DNA of 45,002 nucleotides, from assembly GCA_025055015.1 (NCBI GenBank), contig JANWYQ010000150.1, positions 1-45,002 on the forward strand, read 5' to 3'. The translations under genes were made by a program, and so were the position numbers. This document shows, piece after piece, positions 1 to 8,136 of this stretch (positions are counted from its first letter, which is position 1; every line of letters begins with the position of its first letter). A model generated the notes under the pieces. That model ran no database searches. It saw only the letters and a program-made list of their open reading frames with translations, and was not told the origin of the DNA. The stretch is from Caldilineales bacterium (lineage in GTDB: Bacteria; Chloroflexota; Anaerolineae; JAAEKA01).

Positions 1-645
1 CAGCGCTTCGAGGTGATCAACGCCGGCGTCAGCGGCTACGGCACCTGGCAGCAGGCCCGATGGCTGGAGCAGGAGGCCGGCCGGCTGCAGCCCGACTTGG
101 TGGTCGTCCAGGTGCACCTGAACGACGCGGCCGACAACCTGTGGGGCGCCGTGGGCCAGGCAACGGGCGAGGCGCCGCGCTCCTGGCTGGCGCAGCGCAG
201 CGCGCTGGCGCGGCTGGTCCAGCTCGCCCTGCTGGCCCGCCGCGGGGGAGGCACCGGCGGCGGCTCCTGCGCCAACGACTGGAGCGAGCCCGGCCGTCGA
301 GTGTGCTGGGAGACCACCCTGGCTCTGCTGGACGACATCCGCCGCACTGCCCAGGCCTACGGCGCGGCCACGGCCCTGATGCCGGTGCCCATGCGGTGGC
401 AGGTGGAGGCCGGGATCGTTGACCCGCGCGCGTGGGTGGACGCCTCCCTCTACCAGGAGCCCCTGGGTCGCTATGCTCGACGTGAGGGGTGGCTCTTCGC
501 GGACCCGCTGCCGGCCTTTCAGGGCGCAGCGGCCGGCGGCCAGGGGAGCCTCTTCTTGGACGTTGGCCACCCGAACGAGGCTGGCCATCGCCTCCTAGCC
601 CAAGTGCTCTACCGCACCCTCAACCAGGCCGGCGCGCTGCCGTAG
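1..645 (+). CDS. SGNH/GDSL-type hydrolase, C-terminal part (5' end outside window)
   Basis: The reading frame is open from base 1, so the gene starts upstream and 214 codons are visible. The translation opens RFEVINAGVSGYGT, the usual Gly-containing block II of SGNH hydrolases. It continues with a HLND block (the Asn of the oxyanion hole) about 35 residues on, and ends with LDVGHPNEAGH, the Asp-x-x-His block V that supplies the catalytic Asp and His. The nucleophile Ser block must lie upstream of the window. The family cleaves or transfers ester groups on lipids or polysaccharides, often on the cell surface. The substrate cannot be read from this part. The gene converges on the ECF T-component gene across a 114-base gap in which I see no clear terminator. 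Confidence 0.8.
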   Translation, partial: QRFEVINAGVSGYGTWQQARWLEQEAGRLQPDLVVVQVHLNDAADNLWGAVGQATGEAPRSWLAQRSALARLVQLALLARRGGGTGGGSCANDWSEPGRRVCWETTLALLDDIRRTAQAYGAATALMPVPMRWQVEAGIVDPRAWVDASLYQEPLGRYARREGWLFADPLPAFQGAAAGGQGSLFLDVGHPNEAGHRLLAQVLYRTLNQAGALP

Positions 646-759
646 CTCCGTTTTCTCCCCTCTGGCGTCCGGGCGTCCTTGGCCCTGTTCCCCCGGTTTC
701 CCCTGCGCGTGCGCTCGCGCTGGAGCGGGCTGGCTCCGCGGCTCCTGCGCGATGGCTGC

Positions 760-1548
760 TCACAGCCCTGCGCCGACTCCCCAGGCGAAGCGCGCGTACA
801 ACAGCCCGGCGGCGCCCGCTATGGTGACGGTCAACGCTAGCCAGTCCCAAGGGCCGAAGCGAATATCGCGCCACACGGTGCGGGGTTGGCTGCTGCCCAC
901 CCCGCGCACCGCCAGCGCCATGCCTAACGTGTCGCTCAGGCGCAACACCGAGATGATCAGCGCCACGAACACCGGGATCATTCCCCGCAGCCGACCCAGG
1001 ACGTCCCCCCGCTCCACCTGCCACCCGCGCGCGGCCTGCGCCTCCTGGATTTGCTCCACGGTGTGGGTGAGGGTGGGGATGTAGCGCAGGGCGATGGCTA
1101 GGGTGAGCCCGGCCTCGAAGGGCAGCCCAAGCTTCACCAGCCCGCGCACCAGCGCGTCCTGGCGCGTGGTGAAGAGGATCACGAAGAAAAGCAGGGACAT
1201 GCCCACCACTCGCAGCGCGGTGGCCACGCCGGCCAACACGCTGGGCAGGGTAACCACCAGGGGACCTACGGCCAAAAGGGCTGGCCCCGGCAGCCGAGCG
1301 AACAGGGGCCACACCGCCACGATGATGATCACCACCCGGGCCAGCTGTCGCCACACCCAGGCGATCTGGCGCCACGGCACGCGCGAGCTGAGCAGCAGCA
1401 GGTGCACCCCCAACAGGACCAGTCCCAGCGCCGCTGCGCTGTCCATGGCCACCAGCAACGCGGCGCCGGCCAGCACCATAGCCAGCTTGGTGCGGGGGTC
1501 CAGGCGGTGTAGCCAGCCCTCGGTAGGGGCGTAGAGGTCGAAGAGCAT
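760..1548 (-). CDS. ecfT: ECF transporter T component (EcfT/CbiQ family permease)
   Basis: A 262-residue membrane protein with several hydrophobic segments, an N-terminal HRLDPRTKLA motif and two Ala-Arg-Gly-type motifs (QAARGWQ near residue 170 and LAVRGVG near 220). These are the coupling-helix signatures by which CbiQ/EcfT proteins grip the two ATPases. It is the energy-coupling membrane subunit that links ATP hydrolysis to substrate import by the S component. I chose the ATG at 1548 because the family starts just before HRLDPRTK. No Shine-Dalgarno sequence is present, since the upstream DNA is a seven-base tandem array that begins inside this start codon. It is the last gene of the S-A-T operon, separated from the ATPase gene by 213 bases of repeat. 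Confidence 0.88.
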   Translation of the reverse strand: MLFDLYAPTEGWLHRLDPRTKLAMVLAGAALLVAMDSAAALGLVLLGVHLLLLSSRVPWRQIAWVWRQLARVVIIIVAVWPLFARLPGPALLAVGPLVVTLPSVLAGVATALRVVGMSLLFFVILFTTRQDALVRGLVKLGLPFEAGLTLAIALRYIPTLTHTVEQIQEAQAARGWQVERGDVLGRLRGMIPVFVALIISVLRLSDTLGMALAVRGVGSSQPRTVWRDIRFGPWDWLALTVTIAGAAGLLYARFAWGVGAGL

Positions 1549-1805
1549 GGTCAATGGTCAATGGTCAATGGCTAATGGTCAATGGTCAATGGCCAATGGG
1601 CAATGGTCAATGGCCAATGGGCAATGGTTAATGGGCAATGGGCAGTGGGCGATGCTCAATGGTCAATAGTCAATGGTCAATGGCTAATGGTCAATGGTCA
1701 ATGGCGAATGCTCCCTGCTCCCTGCTCCCTGCTCCCTGCTCAATGGGCGATGGACGATGGTTCATTGGCAATTGGCAATTGGCAATTGACCATTGGTCAT
1801 TGTCA
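1547..1805. repeat. In-register array of 37 seven-base units
   Basis: From 1547 to 1805 the sequence divides into 37 consecutive 7-mers with no insertion or deletion. Units 1-23 are variants of ATGGTCA (ATGGCCA, ATGGGCA, ATGGCTA). Units 24-28 are ATGCTCC/CTGCTCC/CTGCTCA. Units 29-31 return to ATGGNCG-like forms, and units 32-37 are ATTGGCA/ATTGACC/ATTGGTC/ATTGTCA. The array begins in the ATG of the T-component gene (minus strand) and extends 41 bases into the 3' end of the ATPase gene. It resembles the short tandemly repeated repetitive (STRR) heptamers known from cyanobacterial genomes. Function unknown. Confidence 0.95.
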
Positions 1806-3531
1806 CGGCATCCCACGCTGCTAGGAACTGGTCCACGGTCAGGGTGGGGTGGGGGAAGCCGTGGACGGCGAGCGCAGCGGAGAGGCGGGCGATGGGAGGC
1901 GGACGCAGGCCCAGGGGCGCCAGCCGCTCGGCGTCGGCCAGCACTTCCGTCGGCGGGCCGTCCAGCACCACCCGGCCCCGGTGCAGCACCACCACCCGTT
2001 GCGCGATCTCGGCGGCCAGGCGCAGGTCGTGGGTGATGAAGAGGACCGTGCGGCCGGCCGCGGCCAGGCTGCGCAGCTGCGCCAGAAGCTGCCCCGTGTG
2101 TCGGGCGTCCAGGCCTGTGGTGGGCTCGTCCAACACCCAGATGTCCGGCTGCATGGCCCACACCGAGGCCAGGGTGACCAGGCGGCGCACGCCGTAGCCC
2201 ATCACGGCCGGCGGCAGGTCGGCCACCTCCTGCAGGCCGAAGGCGGCCAGGGCCTCGCTCACCCGCTGCGCCAGCGCCTCCCCCTTCAGCCCCAGGTTGC
2301 GGGGGCCAAAGGCGATCTCCTCGCGGGCTGAGGGGGCGAAGATCTGGTGGTCTGGGTTCTGAAACACGTAGCCCACCGCGCGCGCCAGCTCGCCCACGCT
2401 GCGCCGCCCCACCGGACGGCCGTGAATCAGCACCGCGCCGGCCTGCGGCCGCAGCAGTCCGATCAGCGTGCGGGCCAGGGTGCTCTTGCCGCTGCCGTTC
2501 TGGCCCACCAGCGCCACCGTTTGGCCCGCAGGGATGGCCAGGCTCACGTCCCGCAGGGCCTCGGTTCTTGAGGGATAGGCGAAGCGCACGCCGCGCAGCT
2601 CCACCGCCGGAGGGCGGTCCTCCCGAGCCGTAGGGGGAGGGGGCGGCTCAGCCCGTCCAGGGGCCGGCAGGTGGGCGGAGAGGCTGGCCGCGGCCTGGCG
2701 AGCGGTCAGAAAGGCCGCGGGCCACCCACGGCGGCGCAGGCGGGCGGCCAGCTCCGCCGCTTGGGGCACGGCGACGCCCAGCGCGTGCAGGCGCTCCACC
2801 TCTTGGAACACCGTCTGGGGCGGGCCGTCCAGCGCAATCCTGCCCTCGGCCAGCACGGCTACCCGGTCGGCCCAGCGCGCGGCGAACTCCGCGTCCTTCT
2901 CGAAAACGATCACCGTCGCGCCGGAGCGGGCGCGGAGCGCGTGCAGCGCGTCGGCTACCTCCCGACGCCCCGCAGGGTCCAGGCCGGCCATGGGCTCGTC
3001 CAGCACCAGGATGGGCGGCTGCATGGCCAGGATGGCGCCGATGGCCAGGCGCTTCTGTTGGCCGCCGGAGAGCTGCCAGGGAGGGCGGTCCTCCAGGCCG
3101 GCCAGGCCAACGCAGCCCAAGGCCCATGCGACCCGCTCTCGGATCAGGGCGGGAGGCATCCCCAGTCCCTCCAGGCCGAAGGCGACCTCGTCGGCCACGG
3201 TCATGTTGAACAGCTGGCGCTCCGGCTCCTGGAACACCAGCCCCAGGTGGGCGCTGAGCTGCGCGGCGGGGGTCGTGGCGGCGTCGAGGCCGTCCACCAG
3301 GACGCGGCCGCGCAGCCGACCGCCGGTCATGGCCGGGGCCAGGCCGGCCAGAACCAGCGCCAGCGTGGTCTTGCCGGCGCTGGTGGGTCCCATGATGGCC
3401 AGGGCTTGGCCAGGGGGAACGGCCAGGGAGATCCCCCGCAGCACCGGCACCGGTCCTCCCCCAGGCCAGGCCGGTGGATAGGCGAAGTGCAGCTCCTCGA
3501 CCAGGACAGCGGGCGATGCAGGAACGGCCAC
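1762..3531 (-). CDS. ecfA: ECF transporter ATPase, two ABC domains fused in one chain
   Basis: At 589 residues this is about twice the usual EcfA length, with two ATP-binding domains. Domain 1 (about 8-245) has Walker [10 protein letters not shown] at 48-56, signature LSGGQQKR at 154-161 and Walker B ILVLDEP at 174-180, but FEKD (210-213) where the switch-His motif THD is expected. Domain 2 (about 308-535) has Walker [10 protein letters not shown], Walker B WVLDEP and THD at 500-502, but the degenerate MGYGVRR at 444-450 in place of the LSGGQ signature. Both defects fall in the same composite ATP site. The last 13 residues are encoded by the seven-base repeat. The gene follows the S-component gene by 7 bases. 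It energises vitamin or micronutrient uptake; the substrate is set by the S component. Confidence 0.9.
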   Translation of the reverse strand: MAVPASPAVLVEELHFAYPPAWPGGGPVPVLRGISLAVPPGQALAIMGPTSAGKTTLALVLAGLAPAMTGGRLRGRVLVDGLDAATTPAAQLSAHLGLVFQEPERQLFNMTVADEVAFGLEGLGMPPALIRERVAWALGCVGLAGLEDRPPWQLSGGQQKRLAIGAILAMQPPILVLDEPMAGLDPAGRREVADALHALRARSGATVIVFEKDAEFAARWADRVAVLAEGRIALDGPPQTVFQEVERLHALGVAVPQAAELAARLRRRGWPAAFLTARQAAASLSAHLPAPGRAEPPPPPTAREDRPPAVELRGVRFAYPSRTEALRDVSLAIPAGQTVALVGQNGSGKSTLARTLIGLLRPQAGAVLIHGRPVGRRSVGELARAVGYVFQNPDHQIFAPSAREEIAFGPRNLGLKGEALAQRVSEALAAFGLQEVADLPPAVMGYGVRRLVTLASVWAMQPDIWVLDEPTTGLDARHTGQLLAQLRSLAAAGRTVLFITHDLRLAAEIAQRVVVLHRGRVVLDGPPTEVLADAERLAPLGLRPPPIARLSAALAVHGFPHPTLTVDQFLAAWDAVTMTNGQLPIANCQ

Positions 3532-3538
3532 GCAGCGC

Positions 3539-4066
3539 CTACTCGGTGTAGCGTGCCAGCGGCGGATAGGCGCGGCGCACCAACAGGGAGAGCGGCACAG
3601 CCACCAGGCCGCCGGCGACGTTCTGCAGCAAGTTGAAGGGCAGCTCGGCCGCGGCCTGCGCCGGCCCGCCCCAGCCTAGCCGCGCGCCGAAGTACTCTCC
3701 GAGGAAGTAGATGCCCGCCATGGTCAACGTCCCGCCCAGCCAGGCCACGGCCATGCGCTGCATCGGCGTCCCCGGGCCGCGCCGCGCCACCCAGCCGGCC
3801 ACCAGCCCTTGCAGGCCGTGGGCCAGGAAGGTGAGGGGCGCGAAGGCGGCGTAGCCGGCGCTCAGGTCGGCCAACGCAGCGCCGATGCCGCCGGCCAGGA
3901 AGCCGATCCAGGGGCCGAAGGTGAAGGCAACGAAGTAGATGGCGGTGTCGGAGAAGTTGAAGTACCCTTGGCCGATGGGAAAGATCAGAAAACGAGTGAC
4001 CACCGCCACCAGGGCGATGGTGATCGCAGTGAGCGCAATGCTGCGCGGGGACACCTCCTTGGACAT
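3539..4066 (-). CDS. ECF transporter S component (PF07155-like), substrate unknown
   Basis: A 175-residue, very hydrophobic protein with about six membrane segments and the stretch YFNFSDTAIYFVAFTFGP followed by a G-x-x-x-A-D-L-S-G-Y loop. This is typical of S components of the HmpT/RibU-like PF07155 group. The S component binds the vitamin-like substrate in the membrane and delivers it through the T and A subunits encoded downstream. An in-frame ATG lies 13 codons upstream, but the ATG at 4066 has a proper GAGGAGGG ribosome site 9-10 bases before it and starts at MSKEVSPRS, so I chose it. The substrate could be hydroxymethylpyrimidine, a purine-like compound, riboflavin or another. No TPP or FMN riboswitch core is visible. 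Confidence 0.82.
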   Translation of the reverse strand: MSKEVSPRSIALTAITIALVAVVTRFLIFPIGQGYFNFSDTAIYFVAFTFGPWIGFLAGGIGAALADLSAGYAAFAPLTFLAHGLQGLVAGWVARRGPGTPMQRMAVAWLGGTLTMAGIYFLGEYFGARLGWGGPAQAAAELPFNLLQNVAGGLVAVPLSLLVRRAYPPLARYTE

Positions 4067-4113
4067 GTGACAGAGCCCTCCTCGTGACAGCTGAGCCGAT
4101 TGCAAAGCGGGTT

Positions 4114-4149
4114 TAGTTTCCCGAAAACTTCAGAGTTTCCGGGAAGCTA
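4114..4149. promoter_or_regulatory. 36-base imperfect dyad in the leader of the ECF operon
   Basis: Two 16-base arms (TAGTTTCCCGAAAACT and AGTTTCCGGGAAGCTA) flank TCAG and match at 14 of 16 positions as an inverted repeat. One of the two mismatches would be a G-U pair in RNA. The dyad lies 12-50 bases after the predicted transcription start and 48 bases before the S-component start codon. It could be a repressor operator or an RNA hairpin. It is the only strong secondary structure in the leader. Confidence 0.7.
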
Positions 4150-4167
4150 TACCCCGGCCTGGCCCAC

Positions 4168-4196
4168 ATGATACCTAAACCCCCGCCAGGTGGCAA
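4168..4196 (-). promoter_or_regulatory. Promoter of the ECF operon
   Basis: On the minus strand TTGCCA (4191-4196) and TATCAT (4168-4173) are exactly 17 bases apart. They fall in the 160-base gap after the second nucleoside permease gene and point to the S-component gene. The same TTGCCA plus 17-base geometry recurs before the DUF951 gene. Confidence 0.6.
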
Positions 4197-4226
4197 GTGG
4201 CGTCTAAAGGCGGCCTGCGCCACGCG

Positions 4227-5186
4227 TCAGCCCGTCCGCTCCCCGCGCACGTAGGGCAGGCCGAGCGCGGCCGGCGCGCCGACGCGCTTGCTCACGCTCT
4301 CGTACACAGTGACGATGGTCAGCACCAGGATGGTGAAGAGATAGGGCAGCATGTTGAGGAAGGGCGCAGGGATGGTGGTGCCGGCTGCCTGGAGGCGGAA
4401 CTGGATGGCGTTGACCCCGCCGAACAGCAGCGCGCCCAGCAGCGCCCGCCACGGGTCCCACAGGGCGAAGATCACCAGGGCGATGGCGATCCAGCCGCGG
4501 CCGCCGGTGATGTTCTCCGTCCACCCCGGCGTATAGGCCAGGCTGAGGGCGGCGCCGCCCAGCCCTACCAGCATCCCGCCGAAGACGGTGTAGGCGTAGC
4601 GGGTGCGGAACACGCCGATGCCCAGCGCGTCGGCGGTGGCCGGGTTCTCCCCCACGGCCCGCAGGTGCAGGCCCGGCCGCGTCTTGTAGATCCAATAGGC
4701 CGCCACAGGCACCAGCACGTACATGATGTAAACCAGCACGTTCTGCGCGAACAGCGCCTTGCCCACCACGGGGATCTCGGAGAGCACCGGCAGCTCCACC
4801 GGCATGAACCGCGGCCCGACCAGCCCCACCAGCGGCTTGCCGCCCGGTCCCAGTCGCTGCCCGAGGAAGCTGGCCAGGCCGGAGCCGAAGATGGTCAGCG
4901 CCAGGCCGGACACCACCTGGTCCGCGCGCAGGGTGATGGTCAGAAAGGCGTGGATCAGGGCCAACGCAGCGCCCACGGCTACGGCCGTCAGCACGCCCAG
5001 CCAGGCGCTGCCGCTGTGGTAGGCCGCGGCGAAGGCCGTGACCGCGCCCATGATCATCATGCCCTCAACGCCCAGGTTGAGGACGCCGGAGCGCTCCGTG
5101 AAGATCTCGCCGACGGTAGCGTACACCAGCGAAACGCCGGCTTGGATGGCAACGGCCACGATGGAGATGAGGAGGGCCAGGTCCAT
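4227..5186 (-). CDS. Nucleoside ABC importer, permease 2 (NupQ/BmpC-like)
   Basis: A 319-residue integral membrane protein of the BPD_transp_2 family. The N-terminal part reads VGEIFTERSGVLNLGVEGMM, the conserved cytoplasmic-loop motif that contacts the ATPase in simple-sugar and nucleoside importers. About eight to ten hydrophobic segments follow, with FRTRYAYTVFGG near residue 195. This protein pairs with the permease encoded just upstream to form the channel for purine nucleosides. The ATG at 5186 is preceded by an AGGA ribosome site. It is the last gene of the four-gene importer operon. Confidence 0.88.
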   Translation of the reverse strand: MDLALLISIVAVAIQAGVSLVYATVGEIFTERSGVLNLGVEGMMIMGAVTAFAAAYHSGSAWLGVLTAVAVGAALALIHAFLTITLRADQVVSGLALTIFGSGLASFLGQRLGPGGKPLVGLVGPRFMPVELPVLSEIPVVGKALFAQNVLVYIMYVLVPVAAYWIYKTRPGLHLRAVGENPATADALGIGVFRTRYAYTVFGGMLVGLGGAALSLAYTPGWTENITGGRGWIAIALVIFALWDPWRALLGALLFGGVNAIQFRLQAAGTTIPAPFLNMLPYLFTILVLTIVTVYESVSKRVGAPAALGLPYVRGERTG

Positions 5187-5221
5187 GGTCTTTGTCCTGC
5201 AAGGGGAGCGTTACGAGTCTC

Positions 5222-5263
5222 GTGACCGGTCACCGATGACCGCTCACTGTTCACCGACCACCG
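5222..5263. repeat. Six seven-base units at the end of the permease 1 gene
   Basis: GTGACCG GTCACCG ATGACCG CTCACTG TTCACCG ACCACCG run in register from 5222 to 5263, across the stop codon of permease 1. They encode its last residues (VVGEQ). The pattern resembles the large array at 1547-1805, at smaller scale. Confidence 0.65.
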
Positions 5264-6368
5264 CAGCGCGGCGGCCGGTCCAGCGGATGCGGTACTGGGT
5301 GAAGAAGCTGCTGGCCAGCACGAAGAAGAGGATGGCGCCCTGGAGCACCTGGGCCACGGCCGCGGGCAGGCCCATGGTGATCTGGATCTGGTCGCCGCCC
5401 ACGAACAGGGCAGCCAACAGCGTGGCCACCAGCAGCACGCCGAAGGGGTTCAGCCGCGCCAGCCACGCCACGATGATGGCCGTGTAGCCGTCGCCCACCA
5501 CAATACCCTGCTGCAGGCGATAGGAGATGCCGGCCACCTGGCTGAACCCGGCCAGGCCCGCCAGCCCGCCGCTGACGATCATCACCAACAGGATGTTGCG
5601 CACGATGTTCATGCCGGCGTAGCGGGCCGCGCGCGGGTTCTCGCCGATCACCTTGATCTCGTAGCCCCAGCGGGTGCGGTCCAGCACCAGCCACAGCAGC
5701 ACCGCCGCCACGATGGCCAGGAACAGCCCCCAGTGCACCCGGCCGGTGTCGAAGAGCTGGGGCAGCCAGGCGGTGTCCTTGAGCCGGGGCAGCACCGCGT
5801 CGTCGGGGAAGCGCGCGGTGCCGGGGAAGCCGAAGCCCTGGGGATCCTTCCACGGGCCGTAGTAGAGGTACTGGATCCACAGGATGGCCACGTAGTTCAG
5901 CATCAGCGAGGTGATGATCTCGTTGACGCCCAGGAAGGCCTTGAGCGAGCCGGGGATCAGGCCCCAGACGGCGCCGGCCGCAAAGGCGGCCAGGGCCATG
6001 GCCAGCAGCAGGGCCGGCCCCTTGAGCCAGGGCACGCTCTGGGAGAGGAAAAGGGCCACGCCGCTGGCCGCGAACGCGCCCATGGCCAGCTGTCCCTCGG
6101 CGCCGATGTTCCAGAACAACATGCGGAAGGCGATGGAGACCGCCAAGCCGGTGAACATCAGCGGCGTGGCGCGCACCAAGGTCTCGCTGATGGCGTAGGC
6201 GCTGCCGAACGCGCCCCGCAGCATGGCGCGGTAGGTCTCCAGGGGGTCCACGCCCACCGCCACCAGCAGGATGCCGCTGAACAGCAGCGCCAGGACGATG
6301 GCCACCAGAGGCGCCAGGACGTTGGCCAACCGCGACGGCGCCAGGCGGGGCTCAATTTGCAGGGGCAT
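5244..6368 (-). CDS. Nucleoside ABC importer, permease 1 (NupP/BmpB-like)
   Basis: A 374-residue membrane protein with about ten hydrophobic segments. It carries FRMLFWNIGAEGQLAMGA, the conserved ATPase-contact loop of BPD_transp_2 permeases, and LGVNEIITSLMLNYVA, typical of the first of the two permeases in YufP/NupP-type nucleoside importers. Its start codon overlaps the end of the ATPase gene by 17 bases, which suggests translational coupling. Function by family: one half of the membrane channel for purine or other nucleosides. The C-terminus is set by a small seven-base repeat cluster that contains the stop codon. Confidence 0.88.
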   Translation of the reverse strand: MPLQIEPRLAPSRLANVLAPLVAIVLALLFSGILLVAVGVDPLETYRAMLRGAFGSAYAISETLVRATPLMFTGLAVSIAFRMLFWNIGAEGQLAMGAFAASGVALFLSQSVPWLKGPALLLAMALAAFAAGAVWGLIPGSLKAFLGVNEIITSLMLNYVAILWIQYLYYGPWKDPQGFGFPGTARFPDDAVLPRLKDTAWLPQLFDTGRVHWGLFLAIVAAVLLWLVLDRTRWGYEIKVIGENPRAARYAGMNIVRNILLVMIVSGGLAGLAGFSQVAGISYRLQQGIVVGDGYTAIIVAWLARLNPFGVLLVATLLAALFVGGDQIQITMGLPAAVAQVLQGAILFFVLASSFFTQYRIRWTGRRAAVVGEQ

Positions 6369-7968
6369 GGGCTACCTCCTCCGTCGGCGCTTGGTGTCCG
6401 CCGGCCATCATCAGGCCCAGCTCCTCGCGGCTGGCCTTGTCCGCCGGCACGATGCCCACGATCTGGCCCTCGAACATCACCGCGATGCGGTCGCAGATGG
6501 ACATCAGCTCGTCCAGGTCCTCGGAGATCAGCAGGATGCCTGCGCCCTTGGCCCGCTGCTCCAGCAGGGTGCGCTGCACGCTCTCGGTGGCGCCCACGTC
6601 CAGCCCGCGGGTGGGGTTCACCGCCACCATCATGGCCTTGCCGGCGGTGATCTCGCGGGCCAGGATCACCTTCTGCAGGTTGCCGCCCGACAGCAGCCGC
6701 ACCGGCCGGTCCGCGCTGGGGGTGACGATCTGAAACGCGCTGATCAGCCGGCTGGCGAACTGGCCGATGGAGGTGCGGTCCAGGAAGGGGCCGCGGGAGA
6801 GGGGCGCCTTGCGATAGCCCTTGAGGATCAGGTTGGAGCTCACCGGCAGGTTGCCCACCAGGCCGGTGCCCAGGCGGTTGGCCGGCACATAGCCTAGCCC
6901 GCTCTCGATGATCTCCTGCGGCGCGCGGTTGGTCACGTCCTCCAGCTTGCCGTCGGGGCCGCCGCAGCGCACCAGCACCTGCCCCTTGGTCGCCCGTCGC
7001 AGCCCGGCGATGGTCTGGGCCAGCTCGCGCTGGCCGTTGCCCGCCACCCCGGCGATGCCCAGGATCTCGCCCGCGTGGACCTCCAAGGTGACCCCGCGCA
7101 CGGCCGGCAGCCCCTTGTCGTTCAGGGCGTGCAGGTCGCGCACGGCGAAAAGTACCTCGCGGCGCATCTCCTCGGTGACGTGGGGCTCGAAGGGAGGCTT
7201 CTCCAGCCGGAACAGCACGGTGCGGCCCACCATCAGCCGCGCCAGCTCCGCCTTGGTGGTCTCGGCGGTGTTGAGAGTGGCCTCCACGCGGCCGTTGCGC
7301 AGCACCGTCACCCGGTCGGAGAACTCGATCACCTCGTCCAGCTTGTGGGTGATGAAGATGATCGCCTTCTGGGCCGAGGGATGGCGGACGGCGGGCTCCT
7401 GGATCATGCGGCGCAGGGTGTGGCCTAGCTCCTCCGACTCCTGGGGGGTGAGCACCGCCGTGGGCTCGTCCAGGATCAGGATGTCGGCGTTGCGGTAGAG
7501 CATCTTGAAGATCTCCACCCGCTGTTGCTCGCCCACGCTGAGCTGCCAGATGTAGGCGTTCGGGTCCAGGTCCAGCTTGTAGCGCTGGGCCAGGGTCTGG
7601 ATCTCCGCGGCCACCTGCTTCATGTCCAGGCGGAAGGCCGGCTCCTTGAGCCCCAGGATGACGTTCTCCGCCACGGTGAGGGTCTCGACGAGCTTGAAGT
7701 GCTGGTGCACCATGCCCACGCCCAGGCGGATGGCGTCGGCGGGGGAGTGGATCTCGACGCGCTGGCCGTGCAGCCAGATCTCGCCCGCGTCGGGGCGATA
7801 CAGGCCGGCCAGGATGTTCATCAGCGTGGACTTGCCGGCGCCGTTTTCACCCAACAGCGCGTGGATCTCGCCGGCGCGCACCGCCAGGTGGACGTCGGCG
7901 TTGGCCACCACGCCGGGGAAGGTCTTGGTGATGCCGCGCATCTCCACGGCCAAGGGAGGTGTGGTCAT
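6352..7968 (-). CDS. Nucleoside ABC importer, ATPase with two ABC domains (NupO/BmpA-system type)
   Basis: A 538-residue ATPase with two domains, the normal layout for sugar/nucleoside importers. Domain 1 has LLGENGAGKSTLMN, MVHQHFKLVETLTVAENV (the HQHF Q-loop typical of BMP-system ATPases), LSVGEQQRVEI and LILDEPTAVL. Domain 2 starts near residue 260 with AGVAGNGQRELAQ, the usual degenerate Walker A of the second half, and has LLSGGNLQKVILARE and NPTRGLDVGA. It drives uptake by the two permeases encoded downstream. I started at ATG 7968 (MTTPPLAVEM), where family homology begins. An in-frame ATG 15 codons upstream gives a low-complexity leader and has no better ribosome site. Confidence 0.9.
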   Translation of the reverse strand: MTTPPLAVEMRGITKTFPGVVANADVHLAVRAGEIHALLGENGAGKSTLMNILAGLYRPDAGEIWLHGQRVEIHSPADAIRLGVGMVHQHFKLVETLTVAENVILGLKEPAFRLDMKQVAAEIQTLAQRYKLDLDPNAYIWQLSVGEQQRVEIFKMLYRNADILILDEPTAVLTPQESEELGHTLRRMIQEPAVRHPSAQKAIIFITHKLDEVIEFSDRVTVLRNGRVEATLNTAETTKAELARLMVGRTVLFRLEKPPFEPHVTEEMRREVLFAVRDLHALNDKGLPAVRGVTLEVHAGEILGIAGVAGNGQRELAQTIAGLRRATKGQVLVRCGGPDGKLEDVTNRAPQEIIESGLGYVPANRLGTGLVGNLPVSSNLILKGYRKAPLSRGPFLDRTSIGQFASRLISAFQIVTPSADRPVRLLSGGNLQKVILAREITAGKAMMVAVNPTRGLDVGATESVQRTLLEQRAKGAGILLISEDLDELMSICDRIAVMFEGQIVGIVPADKASREELGLMMAGGHQAPTEEVAHAPAN

Positions 7969-8019
7969 AGGAGGTGGGGAGAGGGGAAAGACCGAGAGCG
8001 GGCAGGTCCACAAAACGCA

Positions 8020-8111
8020 ACGCGGATGGCAGCGGCAGGCAGAGGACGGCGTCGCGGGCCTTGCTGGGGGGTCCCGTCGGCGTCGGCGCTGCGATCCGCG
8101 GCCATCCGCGT
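8020..8111. repeat. Interrupted inverted repeat between lipoprotein and ATPase genes
   Basis: ACGCGGATGGC (8020-8030) and GCCATCCGCGT (8101-8111) are perfect 11-base inverted copies about 70 bases apart. Flanking AACGCA/TGCGTT extends the match with a one-base offset. The 168-base gap between the lipoprotein stop and the ATPase start otherwise shows nothing recognisable. It may set the ratio of lipoprotein to transporter message. Confidence 0.4.
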
Positions 8112-8136
8112 GCGTTCGCTCCGGTGGTTCGTCAGG

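Noticed and set aside
1547..1805. CRISPR array
   Set aside because: The units are seven bases long with no spacers, and no cas genes are near.
1582..1824. Open frame of repeated MVNGQWA-like peptides on the plus strand
   Set aside because: It is the product of reading the seven-base array (21 bases give a seven-residue repeat) and has no homology or ribosome site.
4066..4168. TPP, FMN or preQ1 riboswitch in the ECF leader
   Set aside because: I looked for the conserved cores of these and found none; only the dyad is evident.
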